Assembly (NCBI GenBank): GCA_027858555.1
Contig: JAQICP010000195.1
Location: forward strand, 1 to 8,253
Source: Vallitaleaceae bacterium
GTDB taxonomy: Bacteria > Bacillota > Clostridia > Lachnospirales > Vallitaleaceae
DNA length: 8,253 nucleotides
Direction: 5' to 3'
In this document: positions 1-6,151 of the stretch, in pieces
How positions within the stretch are numbered: position 1 is the first letter of the stretch
Layout of the letters: the number at the start of each line of letters is the position of its first letter
The notes under the pieces: generated by a model
What the model saw: only the letters and a program-made list of their open reading frames with translations
What the model was told of the DNA's origin: nothing
The model's database searches: none
Program-made: the position numbers and the translations under genes

Positions 1-106
1 GTATATATTAGTATATGTATATATATTTGTGTTTGTATCTGCCAGCTCATAGTATGCTACGCTTATTTATACGTTCGTTATTAAGAAATATATGTGAACT
101 TAGATA

Positions 107-160
107 TGATATATTACGACTATCACATTGGCAGATGATATGTTACGACTATCATATTGG
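107..160. repeat. Pair of 25-bp imperfect direct repeats upstream of msrA
   Basis: Positions 107-131 and 136-160 match at 23 of 25 bases; both share the core TTACGACTATCA and end in ATTGG. The start-to-start distance is 29 bases. A further short repeat, TATACTTAGA, occurs at 168-177 and 208-217 (40 bases apart), and its ACTTAGA core also occurs at 98-104. The remainder of 1-261 is AT-rich, with alternating TA at 1-28, and I see no gene or RNA in it. The repeats sit about 100-155 bases before the msrA start, where they could bind a regulator, but no match to a known operator was recognised. No convincing -35/-10 pair was found for msrA. Confidence 0.6.
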
Positions 161-261
161 TAACGGCTATACTTAGACGCTACACAGATTAACACATTGA
201 TAGGCATTATACTTAGATTCTCAATTGAGCAACTATTTTCTTATTAGACTGGAGTGATTAT

Positions 262-735
262 ATGAAAAATATTACATTTGCTGGCGGCTGTTTTTGGGGT
301 ATTGAAGAATATTTCTCACGAATAGATGGTGTACTTAGTACTACTGTCGGTTACGTTAATGGGCACAAAAAAGAACCCACCTACGAAGAAGTGTGTTCCG
401 GCAGAACTGGTCATGCTGAAGCAGTATCTCTTGACTTTAACCCTGATATTGTTTCACTTAAGGATTTACTGAAAGCGTATTGGGCAATTATTGACCCAAC
501 TGTCCTTAATCGCCAAGGTCCTGATAGGGGGACCCAATACAGAACTGGCATATATTATAAGGATCCTCTAGACTTGCCTGTAATAAAGGAAAGTCTAAAT
601 CAAGAACAACTTGATTACGTAGATCCTATTGTCACAGAAGTGTTACCACTGGATTACTACTATGATGCTGAAGGCTATCACCAAGATTACCTTAAAAAGA
701 ATCCCGGTGGTTATTGTCATATCAAGCTAGATTAG
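262..735 (+). CDS. msrA: Peptide-methionine (S)-S-oxide reductase MsrA
   Basis: This cytoplasmic repair enzyme reduces the S-epimer of methionine sulfoxide, free or in proteins, back to methionine, with thioredoxin as the usual electron donor. The 157-residue protein has the N-terminal active-site motif GGCFWG with nucleophile Cys10, then GRTGHAEAV (48-56), DPTVLNRQGPDRGTQYR (78-94) and the YHQDY segment (139-143). A C-terminal Cys152 in GGYCHI is the probable resolving cysteine. The length suits a short single-domain MsrA with no fused MsrB. The ATG follows a GGAGTG ribosome binding site at 251-256. The gene is convergent with the homocysteine cluster, 30 bases away, with no clear terminator between them. 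The repeats at 107-160 are the only possible regulatory signal seen upstream. The family assignment is secure. Confidence 0.96.
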   Translation: MKNITFAGGCFWGIEEYFSRIDGVLSTTVGYVNGHKKEPTYEEVCSGRTGHAEAVSLDFNPDIVSLKDLLKAYWAIIDPTVLNRQGPDRGTQYRTGIYYKDPLDLPVIKESLNQEQLDYVDPIVTEVLPLDYYYDAEGYHQDYLKKNPGGYCHIKLD

Positions 736-765
736 TATAAGCTTCATTGCTGAGGTTAAGTGATA

Positions 766-1530
766 TTATAATTTGACTATTTCAATATCACCCCAAACAC
801 CAAGTTGGTCTTCGATAATGATGATAATACCTTTAATTTTAAAAAGATTACTATCCATGTCAATGCTGCTATTGATGGCTATTACAGCCTCAATAGCTTT
901 TTTTATATCTTTAGCCTTCTTTACAATATTGCCCATGGCTGTTGCCACCTGGTCCGCTAATATGACATCTTTTGAAACAACTACAACAGCGTCAGCACGA
1001 CCAAAACTTAATGAATGACCTACAGTTCCTGCTGAAGTACAGATACCAATCGGTGTATCTTCTGCTTTTATTTTAATACCAATTCGCTGACTTAGTTTAG
1101 ACCTACCAGCAGATATGGCTATGGTTCTATCTTCGTTTGATTTCATAAAGATATCTCCGCCATTTTCAATGATGACCTCAGATGATACCGCAAGTAAAGC
1201 TAATCCCACATACTTTGATATGGCTCCTGCTACACCTGCCATGGGACCAACGCCTGCAACTTTTGCCCTAGTATGCATCTCTACAATCATGGGATGTGCA
1301 TCTTTCATACAATCAAGTGGTTCAAGACTTTCAAAAAAAAGAGGTTCCGCCTTACCATATGCTGTCAGAACCGCTCTATATGATTTTAGTTTTTCAATGG
1401 CTAACGCTTCATGCTTAGCATCTGACATAATCCACAAATCAGATTCTTCAATCAGAACCTCGTATGACACCATTGAACTATCATTCATACCTTTAATCAT
1501 ACTATTTCGATAAAACCGTTTCTGATACAT
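766..1530 (-). CDS. UPF0280 / COG2122 ApbE-like protein, probable homocysteine biosynthesis partner
   Basis: This 254-residue protein belongs to UPF0280, a family related in fold to the FMN transferase ApbE. Visible signatures are AGVGPMAGVAGAIS (92-105), ENGGDIF (122-128), ICTSAGTVGHSLSFGRAD (163-180) and LADQVATAMGN (191-201). No signal peptide or membrane segment is seen, so it is probably cytoplasmic. Its reaction is not established. In methanogens and sulfate reducers COG2122 has been implicated with DUF39 and NIL-ferredoxin proteins in making homocysteine from sulfide, perhaps by handling sulfur. Finding all three genes together here supports that role. It starts at ATG 1528-1530 behind a GAGGTG ribosome binding site at about 1536-1541. 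A 105-base gap separates it from the ferredoxin gene. I saw neither a clear promoter nor a terminator in the gap, so co-transcription from the SAM-controlled promoter is likely but unproven. The stop is TAA. Confidence 0.88.
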   Translation of the reverse strand: MYQKRFYRNSMIKGMNDSSMVSYEVLIEESDLWIMSDAKHEALAIEKLKSYRAVLTAYGKAEPLFFESLEPLDCMKDAHPMIVEMHTRAKVAGVGPMAGVAGAISKYVGLALLAVSSEVIIENGGDIFMKSNEDRTIAISAGRSKLSQRIGIKIKAEDTPIGICTSAGTVGHSLSFGRADAVVVVSKDVILADQVATAMGNIVKKAKDIKKAIEAVIAINSSIDMDSNLFKIKGIIIIIEDQLGVWGDIEIVKL

Positions 1531-1635
1531 ATACTCACCTCGATTGATACCTTAAACTATCCTATCTATTAAAATTATTACTTGCATTTCAGCTATTTAC
1601 ACTAGCTGTAACTATCATTTTTTTCATCTTATACT

Positions 1636-2037
1636 CTAAAACACAGCTGATATGGCTCTAACTGGGCAAGCCTCGATACAGACTTTACAATCTAAGCAGC
1701 CCTCATTATCAAATTGCAAAGACCAGTCTTTGTCCATATATAGTGCTCCAGCCTTACAAACCGCTGTACAAGCCCCACAATCCACACAACTGTCTTCATC
1801 AATCTGAATGGCCGCTGTAATTCTTGTAGCACTAACATGATTAGCTTCAAGAAAAGCAGTAACCTCATCAATTCTGTCTAATGAACCCACTATATCAATA
1901 AGCAGAAATCCTTTTGCATCAGATTCTATAGAAGCTCTTAATATATTGATTTTAAGGTCAAACATTTTAATTAAATCATAAGTAACGGATTGACCAGATT
2001 CTTCTGATGGAAATGTTAATAAAAACATGTTTTGCAT
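1636..2037 (-). CDS. NIL domain / 2[4Fe-4S] ferredoxin of homocysteine biosynthesis
   Basis: This 133-residue cytoplasmic protein has two parts. Residues 1 to about 76 form a NIL domain, the small fold also found at the C terminus of the methionine importer ATPase MetN. Residues 80-133 form a bacterial-type ferredoxin with two CxxCxxCxxxC motifs: Cys84/87/90/94 and Cys114/117/120/124. The first motif is followed by Lys rather than the usual Pro; the second has the normal CP. The likely role is delivering electrons to the DUF39 protein for reductive sulfur insertion during homocysteine formation, which is how this pair is viewed in methanogens. The start codon overlaps the DUF39 stop by one base (TAATG), with a perfect AAGGAGGT ribosome binding site at 2044-2051 inside the end of the upstream gene, so translation is probably coupled. 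The family call is firm; the electron-donor role is inferred. Confidence 0.92.
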   Translation of the reverse strand: MQNMFLLTFPSEESGQSVTYDLIKMFDLKINILRASIESDAKGFLLIDIVGSLDRIDEVTAFLEANHVSATRITAAIQIDEDSCVDCGACTAVCKAGALYMDKDWSLQFDNEGCLDCKVCIEACPVRAISAVF

Positions 2038-3200
2038 TATTTGACCTCCTTCTTAACATCTTTTAAACCTTTTAAAGTATTACCCTCTTCGAATTGATGA
2101 ACCGGTTCTTGTATCATAAACTCACCTTTTAGAATCCATGATTTTAGCTCTGCTGCAATTTCTCTAGCCTTTTTCAATGAAGATAGTGATGAAGTTTTTA
2201 TTTTTTTACCATCGATATCCACAGTACCCGATCTAAGTTCTGCGTAAGTGACTGTTTTAATACTACCATGGTTTGGGTCGGAATAATCGATGACATTAGT
2301 CGTAATATCTGAATTTCTTATACTTAGATGTCGCATGATATCTTCATCCAGAACAGGAATCGGAATACCAACACCTACAAACATAGATGTACCATAATGC
2401 TCAAAAACTGCAGGTTTAATGTACTTGGTTGACATTGCTTTCAGATCCCCGGAAAGCGCCAAAGTGCCCGCTGGTGTTAGTGGTACATCGTTCTCACCTC
2501 TTGGTGCTCCTGATTTGAATTGAGTACCCATCCAAGATACATACCCGATTGCACCACCTAAGAATATGCGCGTGCCTATACCGATTGTTCTATAAAGAGG
2601 GTCGTTTAGTAGCGGGCTGAGTTCCCCTGACGTTGAATAAGTGACATTGCCCTGATTGGCACTGAGTACACCCATATATGTATAAAGTCGTTTACCGGAT
2701 GTATTAATAGCCGCATTATAATTCTGGTAGCAATTCCTTGGATTATAGATATAGGCTTCGTTGATATCATCTTTTGTTATGTAGGTATCAATTTCTTTTC
2801 TTGGGTAACAGTCCGTACCTTTTGCTCTGGCTTTCAGATGAACTTGTTTGCCATCGATCAGGTCACAAATCACGTGAGCTCCGCCGTATTCATAGCCTCT
2901 ATCTACCGACTCCTGGGTTGCGCCAATATAGGCATCTACCGCTGCAAGGCCCGCATAGGCTTCCACTTGATTAAGCATGACATGTTCCATTCTAATAGGA
3001 GGTGATGAATGGCCAAAGTTAAGAAATGCCCCACTTGAACACATTGGTCCAAACGTTGCCGTAGTGACCACATCAACCTTTCTCGTTGCTTCTTCTATAC
3101 CTATTTCATCAATAATTCCTAAGATTTCTTCTGCTGTAACAACGACAGCTTCACCGTTTTTTATGCGCGTGTTGATTTCTTCGTAAGTTTTGGTTACCAT
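2037..3200 (-). CDS. DUF39 (COG1900) homocysteine biosynthesis protein
   Basis: This 387-residue protein matches the DUF39/HcyBio family, which genetics in methanogens and anaerobic bacteria links to homocysteine formation from aspartate semialdehyde and sulfide, bypassing O-acylhomoserine. Recognisable segments are TTATFGPMCSSGAF (46-59), the following FGHSSPPIR (62-70), KARAKGTDCYPRKE (123-136) and YNPRNCYQNYNAA (152-164). Cys54 and Cys131 fall at the numbering I recall for the two functionally important cysteines of the Methanosarcina protein; Cys112 and Cys157 are also present. No C-terminal CBS pair, as seen in some archaeal members, is visible. The ATG (3198-3200) has an AGGAGGC ribosome binding site at 3205-3211. 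It is the first gene behind the SAM-I riboswitch, so excess SAM should cut its transcription. It overlaps the ferredoxin gene by one base. The protein is probably cytoplasmic. Confidence 0.93.
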   Translation of the reverse strand: MVTKTYEEINTRIKNGEAVVVTAEEILGIIDEIGIEEATRKVDVVTTATFGPMCSSGAFLNFGHSSPPIRMEHVMLNQVEAYAGLAAVDAYIGATQESVDRGYEYGGAHVICDLIDGKQVHLKARAKGTDCYPRKEIDTYITKDDINEAYIYNPRNCYQNYNAAINTSGKRLYTYMGVLSANQGNVTYSTSGELSPLLNDPLYRTIGIGTRIFLGGAIGYVSWMGTQFKSGAPRGENDVPLTPAGTLALSGDLKAMSTKYIKPAVFEHYGTSMFVGVGIPIPVLDEDIMRHLSIRNSDITTNVIDYSDPNHGSIKTVTYAELRSGTVDIDGKKIKTSSLSSLKKAREIAAELKSWILKGEFMIQEPVHQFEEGNTLKGLKDVKKEVK

Positions 3201-3212
3201 TATTGCCTCCTA

Positions 3213-3244
3213 ATTGAATAAAAAAACTATTGAATAAAAAAACT
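3213..3244. repeat. Perfect 16-bp tandem duplication in the terminator tail
   Basis: ATTGAATAAAAAAACT occurs at 3213-3228 and again, without any mismatch, at 3229-3244. On the transcribed strand this gives two U7 tracts separated by nine bases. Only the first lies directly behind the terminator hairpin. The duplication ends two bases before the DUF39 ribosome binding site, so it also lengthens the distance between terminator and gene by 16 bases. Confidence 0.9.
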
Positions 3245-3261
3245 TCCCCATAGGAGAAGTT
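3236..3261 (-). terminator. Rho-independent terminator of the SAM-I riboswitch
   Basis: On the minus strand AACTTCTCC (3261-3253) pairs with GGGGAAGTT (3249-3241). This is a nine-pair stem containing one U-G pair, closed by a three-base loop and continuing into a U7 tract (3242-3236). It follows the aptamer directly and precedes the DUF39 ribosome binding site. It is therefore the expression platform: formed when SAM is bound, disrupted when SAM is scarce. Confidence 0.92.
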
Positions 3262-3365
3262 CAAGTCTCATCTACCGGTTTCCCGCTGGAATTAGCACCT
3301 TGGTATGTACATACCGGTTGCTGGGCGTCGTAGGGCCAGGTCCCTCTGCCTCTCTGGATAAGTTG
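3262..3365 (-). promoter_or_regulatory. SAM-I (S-box) riboswitch aptamer
   Basis: The minus strand reads as a canonical S-box leader. CTTATC (3362-3357) forms P1 with GATGAG (3272-3267), and is followed by AGAGAGG, GAGGGACCTGGCCC, the CGACGCCCAGCAACC block, a P3 hairpin built on GGTATG/CATACC, and GGTGCTAATTCC. These are the conserved core bases of the SAM-I family. Binding of S-adenosylmethionine stabilises P1 and lets the adjacent terminator (3236-3261) form. It therefore represses the DUF39-ferredoxin genes, and probably UPF0280, when methionine and SAM are plentiful. The outer limits are approximate. Confidence 0.97.
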
Positions 3366-3383
3366 ACTTATTAAGTTGTGTTT

Positions 3384-3412
3384 ATTTTATATAATATTCC
3401 TCATTAAGTCAA
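3384..3412 (-). promoter_or_regulatory. Sigma-A-type promoter of the homocysteine cluster
   Basis: On the minus strand TTGACT (3412-3407) is followed by a 17-base spacer and TAAAAT (3389-3384). Transcription would begin near 3377, about 15 bases before the P1 helix of the riboswitch, as expected for an S-box leader. A palindrome, ACTTATTAAGT (3366-3376), lies at or just after the predicted start site; its role is unknown. Confidence 0.78.
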
Positions 3413-3464
3413 GAACTACTTGAAAATGGCATTGCCTTGACCTAGCTGACTGATATATATGCAA

Positions 3465-4358
3465 TTAGTACTGACTGAAGAATTCCCATATGACATCTGT
3501 GGCATTAAAACTGGCATTCACCCCTTTTATTGGCCATTCATGTCCAAATCCTTGGGTCTCATAATACCAAACTGCCCTATCTGAATCATCTGATGTATAG
3601 TAATAAGCAGTCGTATTTTCATCAATTACAATTTCTTCCAGATTCTCACATGCATCAACATCTGCCCAAAAGGCAATCATCTCAGGCACTGCTGGAGCAC
3701 CACCCCACCCGCCAAGAATGGACATGGAGCCATCAATTGGTACGATTTTATCGGCAGTACCATGAAAATGCAAAACAGGAATAGGTATGGCCTTTTCTCT
3801 GCTATCCCAGACTTCATAACTCATAAGTCCAGACACAGAAGCCATCGCTTCAAAGGTATCAGCTGCGTCCATAGCAAGTGCATAACTCATAAACCCACCA
3901 TTAGACATACCTGTGGTAAAGGTTCTTGATTCATCTAGCTTATATGTTTCTTCTAAAAACCCAACCAATTCAACAATAAAACCAACATCATCCACCTCAC
4001 TCATGGCAAGGTTGGCATTCCAGTGATTCATGCCATAATCATCTTCTATTCCCTGTGGGTAACAGACAACAAAATCATTTTCATCAGCCAAATCCTTAAG
4101 ATTCGCATAAGATTTAATGTTTTCAGCTGTGCTTGTATAGCCATGAAACACAAAAACAAGGGGGCTATCTTTATATACGCCTTCAGGTAAATATAGTATG
4201 TATTCTCTGCTAATACCATTATAATTATACGTCAAATTGATATATTCACCCTCTGATGTGTACTTGGCAACATCATCAAATATAAAGATCATATAAACCG
4301 CTACTACAATTAATATCACAGCTGATACACCAACTATATATTTCAGATACTTTTCCAC
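3465..4358 (-). CDS. Membrane-anchored alpha/beta-hydrolase, PHB-depolymerase / feruloyl-esterase type
   Basis: This 297-residue serine esterase belongs to the group called LpqC, polyhydroxybutyrate depolymerase or feruloyl esterase. Residues 8-27 form one hydrophobic helix preceded by lysines, with no lipobox cysteine, so the enzyme is probably tethered outside the cell by an uncleaved N-terminal anchor. The catalytic domain shows the oxyanion-loop FHGY (71-74), nucleophile Ser152 in GMSNGG, the probable acid Asp203 in HGTADKIVP and the probable base His273 in GFGHEWP. The natural substrate cannot be read from sequence; an ester of a plant or polymer compound is plausible, an intracellular PHB role less so given the anchor. 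Translation starts at GTG (4356-4358), chosen because GAGGTG lies five bases upstream (4364-4369) and the anchor follows at once. The heptanucleotide array ends two bases before this ribosome binding site. No clear terminator follows. Confidence 0.88.
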   Translation of the reverse strand: MEKYLKYIVGVSAVILIVVAVYMIFIFDDVAKYTSEGEYINLTYNYNGISREYILYLPEGVYKDSPLVFVFHGYTSTAENIKSYANLKDLADENDFVVCYPQGIEDDYGMNHWNANLAMSEVDDVGFIVELVGFLEETYKLDESRTFTTGMSNGGFMSYALAMDAADTFEAMASVSGLMSYEVWDSREKAIPIPVLHFHGTADKIVPIDGSMSILGGWGGAPAVPEMIAFWADVDACENLEEIVIDENTTAYYYTSDDSDRAVWYYETQGFGHEWPIKGVNASFNATDVIWEFFSQY

Positions 4359-4371
4359 TTTTGCACCTCGA

Positions 4372-4622
4372 CTTTCCAGCTTTCTACGTTCTTAATTTCT
4401 TACTTTCTTGCTTTGTGCTTTCTGCTTTCTGTTTTCTGTTTCCCACTTCCTACTTTCTGCTTTATGCTTCTTGTTTTCTGTTTTCTTCTTTCTGTTTTCT
4501 TCTTCCTGCTTCCTACTTCCTGCTCTCTGCTCTCTGTTTTCTGATTTCTGTTTTCTGTCTTCTGATTTCTATTTTCTGCCTTCTGCTTTTTGCTTTTTGC
4601 TTCCTATTCTTCTATTCTTCTA
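4372..4622. repeat. Degenerate heptanucleotide tandem array (CTTTCTG / CAGAAAG), about 35 units
   Basis: Nearly the whole 283-base gap between the peptidase and esterase genes is a tandem array of short pyrimidine-rich units. From 4411 to 4606 there are 28 consecutive units of exactly seven bases without a register slip. Examples are CTTTCTG (4418, 4425, 4453, 4488), TTTTCTG (4432, 4474, 4537, 4551, 4572), CTTCCTG (4502, 4516), CTCTCTG (4523, 4530) and CTTTTTG (4586, 4593). The consensus is YTTYCTR, with the last two positions usually TG or TA. The flanks switch to mostly eight-base units (4372-4410, and TTCTTCTA twice at 4607-4622). Plus-strand purines are almost confined to the last base of each unit, so the esterase-strand RNA is purine-rich and cannot fold on itself. 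All three plus-strand frames stay open only because the unit contains no stop; I do not regard it as coding. Confidence 0.93.
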
Positions 4623-4632
4623 TTCTATATAA

Positions 4633-4638
4633 ATTATA
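4633..4638 (-). promoter_or_regulatory. Possible -10 element for the esterase gene
   Basis: The minus strand has a perfect TATAAT just after the peptidase stop codon. Transcription from it would start near 4626, so the heptanucleotide array would form almost the entire 5' leader of the esterase mRNA. No acceptable -35 hexamer lies 16-18 bases upstream and no extended -10 TG is present. This is therefore only a candidate; AT-rich DNA produces such hexamers by chance. Confidence 0.3.
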
Positions 4639-4641
4639 TCC

Positions 4642-6141
4642 CTAATCAATTTGATAGATTCCCTTAAACTTATCAGAAAGATAAGCCATATAATACTTGG
4701 CCAAAAAGCCTTCGCCTGTAACGTCTTCTATGATTTGATTAGGTGTTTTAGTTCTACCGTATTGATGAATATTGGTTTCCAGCCATTTTAATATAGGTTC
4801 GAAATTGCCAGTTCTAAGTGCTAGGTCCACATCAAATTCCTTTTTCATACTGTTCTCAAATTGAACACTATAAGCGCTTCCCAGTGCATATGAAGGGAAA
4901 TAACCTATCAGTCCTTCTGACCAATGCACATCTTGAAGAATACCTTCACCGTCGTTTGTAGGCCTGATGCCTAAGTATGCTTCGTACTTATCATCCCATA
5001 GCCTTGGCAGCTCATTCACATCTATATCTTCTGACATAATCATCTTTTCCATCTCATAACGTACCATGATATGTAGTGGATAAGTAAGTTCATCCGCGTC
5101 CACTCGTATCAATGATGGTTTAACCACATTAATCGCTTTGTAAAATGCGTCAAGACTTACATCTGATAACTCCTCTGGAAAAACTTCACACAGCTACCCA
5201 TAATACATATCCCAGAATGGGTAACTTCTTCCATACTTATTCTCATATAGACGGGACTGTGATTCATGGATACCCATGGATGTGCCTGTTGCGATAATGC
5301 TATGGCCATAATCTTTACTGACATTTTGCTCATAAATGGCATGGCCTGTTTCATGAATGGTACTTGCTATGGTACTAATCATATCATGCTCCATATATCT
5401 TGTGGTAATGCGCACATCATCTCTAAACAGATTCATAGTAAAAGGATGAACACTTTCAGCCAGTATGCCAGAGTCCATTCTAAAGCCGATCTGCTCCATG
5501 ATATATTCAGAAAATTGTTTTTGTTTTTCAACTGGGAATGATTTTTTAATAAAATCCTGATTGATTACGGTAGGTGATTCACTGATTGCCTTAACCACAG
5601 GCACAATTTCTTTTCTCAGATTATCAAAGAAGGCGTCTGCTTTTTCTATTGTTAACCCTTTTTCATAATCATCTATCAAAACCTCATAGGGATGGACGGA
5701 TTTATTCCTATAAGCAACAAATTTCTTAACTGTCCGAATTACCTGATCAAGCTTTGGTGCAAAGATGCTAAAATCATTCTTCTCTTTTGCTTCTTCCCAG
5801 GCTACAGAAGACCGGGCCTTTAAAGCTTCAAAAGTAGCATATTCTGCAGCAGGTATATGTCCAATCATCTCATATTCATCTATTAGAATCTGAACTAAAG
5901 CCCCATTTGCAGCATCCAGTTCATCCAACTGATATTTCAACCTGTCCAGTAGCACTTTTGTTTCTTCGTTAATTAATGTCTCATAATAAAATGTGGATAA
6001 ACCCTCTAGGGCTGATGCTCTTCCTTCTAACGAATTCTTAGGTGCTGATGTTAATGAATCAAATGAGATTAAACTCATAGCGTATATAATTGATGCTAAC
6101 TTTTGATCTAATCTTGCTAGTGCTTTTAACTGGGTTTCCAT
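4642..6141 (-). pseudogene. Family M32 metallocarboxypeptidase (carboxypeptidase Taq type), interrupted by an in-frame TAG
   Basis: M32 enzymes are cytoplasmic zinc carboxypeptidases that trim residues from peptide C termini. The reading frame is 499 codons, the normal family length, but codon 316 (5194-5196) is TAG. Before the stop lie HPF (232-234), DVRIT (242-246), the zinc motif HETGH (263-267) and HESQS with zinc ligand Glu293. After it, in the same frame, lie IRVDAD (345-350) and GILQDVHW (400-407), so every M32 signature survives. The truncated 315-residue product would lack the last two, which belong to the active site. No ribosome binding site supports a restart at GTG 5125-5127. The stop stands where relatives, as I recall, often have Lys or another polar residue, so one base change explains it. 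The ATG at 6139-6141 uses an AGGAGTG site overlapping the ligA stop; the two genes are one operon. A recent pseudogene, a sequencing error or recoding all remain possible. Confidence 0.88.
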
Positions 6142-6151
6142 AATGACACTC

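Noticed and set aside
773..1513. Open frames on the plus strand opposite the UPF0280 gene
   Set aside because: They are antisense shadows of a well-conserved minus-strand gene and show no recognisable motif or ribosome binding site.
1597..1622. TTACA/TGTAA inverted repeat followed by a T7 run on the plus strand
   Set aside because: The stem is only five weak pairs, and no plus-strand gene ends here for it to terminate. On the minus strand, where the operon runs, the T run becomes an A run ahead of the stem.
3363..3395. Plus-strand TTGACT and TATAAT facing towards the esterase
   Set aside because: The spacer is 21 bases and there is no plus-strand gene downstream; the minus-strand promoter with a 17-base spacer explains the same sequence better.
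3425..3445. GGCAATGCC followed by ATTTT on the minus strand, downstream of the esterase
   Set aside because: Only three G/C pairs with a tiny loop and four Ts; too weak to call a terminator.
4361..4645. Open plus-strand frames giving Phe/Leu/Cys/Ser-rich peptides of 74-94 residues with a seven-residue periodicity
   Set aside because: They are a by-product of the heptanucleotide array, whose unit contains no stop codon in any frame. There is no ribosome binding site and the periodicity simply mirrors the DNA repeat.
5157..5354. 65-residue minus-strand frame overlapping the M32 gene in another phase
   Set aside because: Shadow frame inside the conserved HETGH region of the peptidase; it does not restore or bypass the TAG codon.
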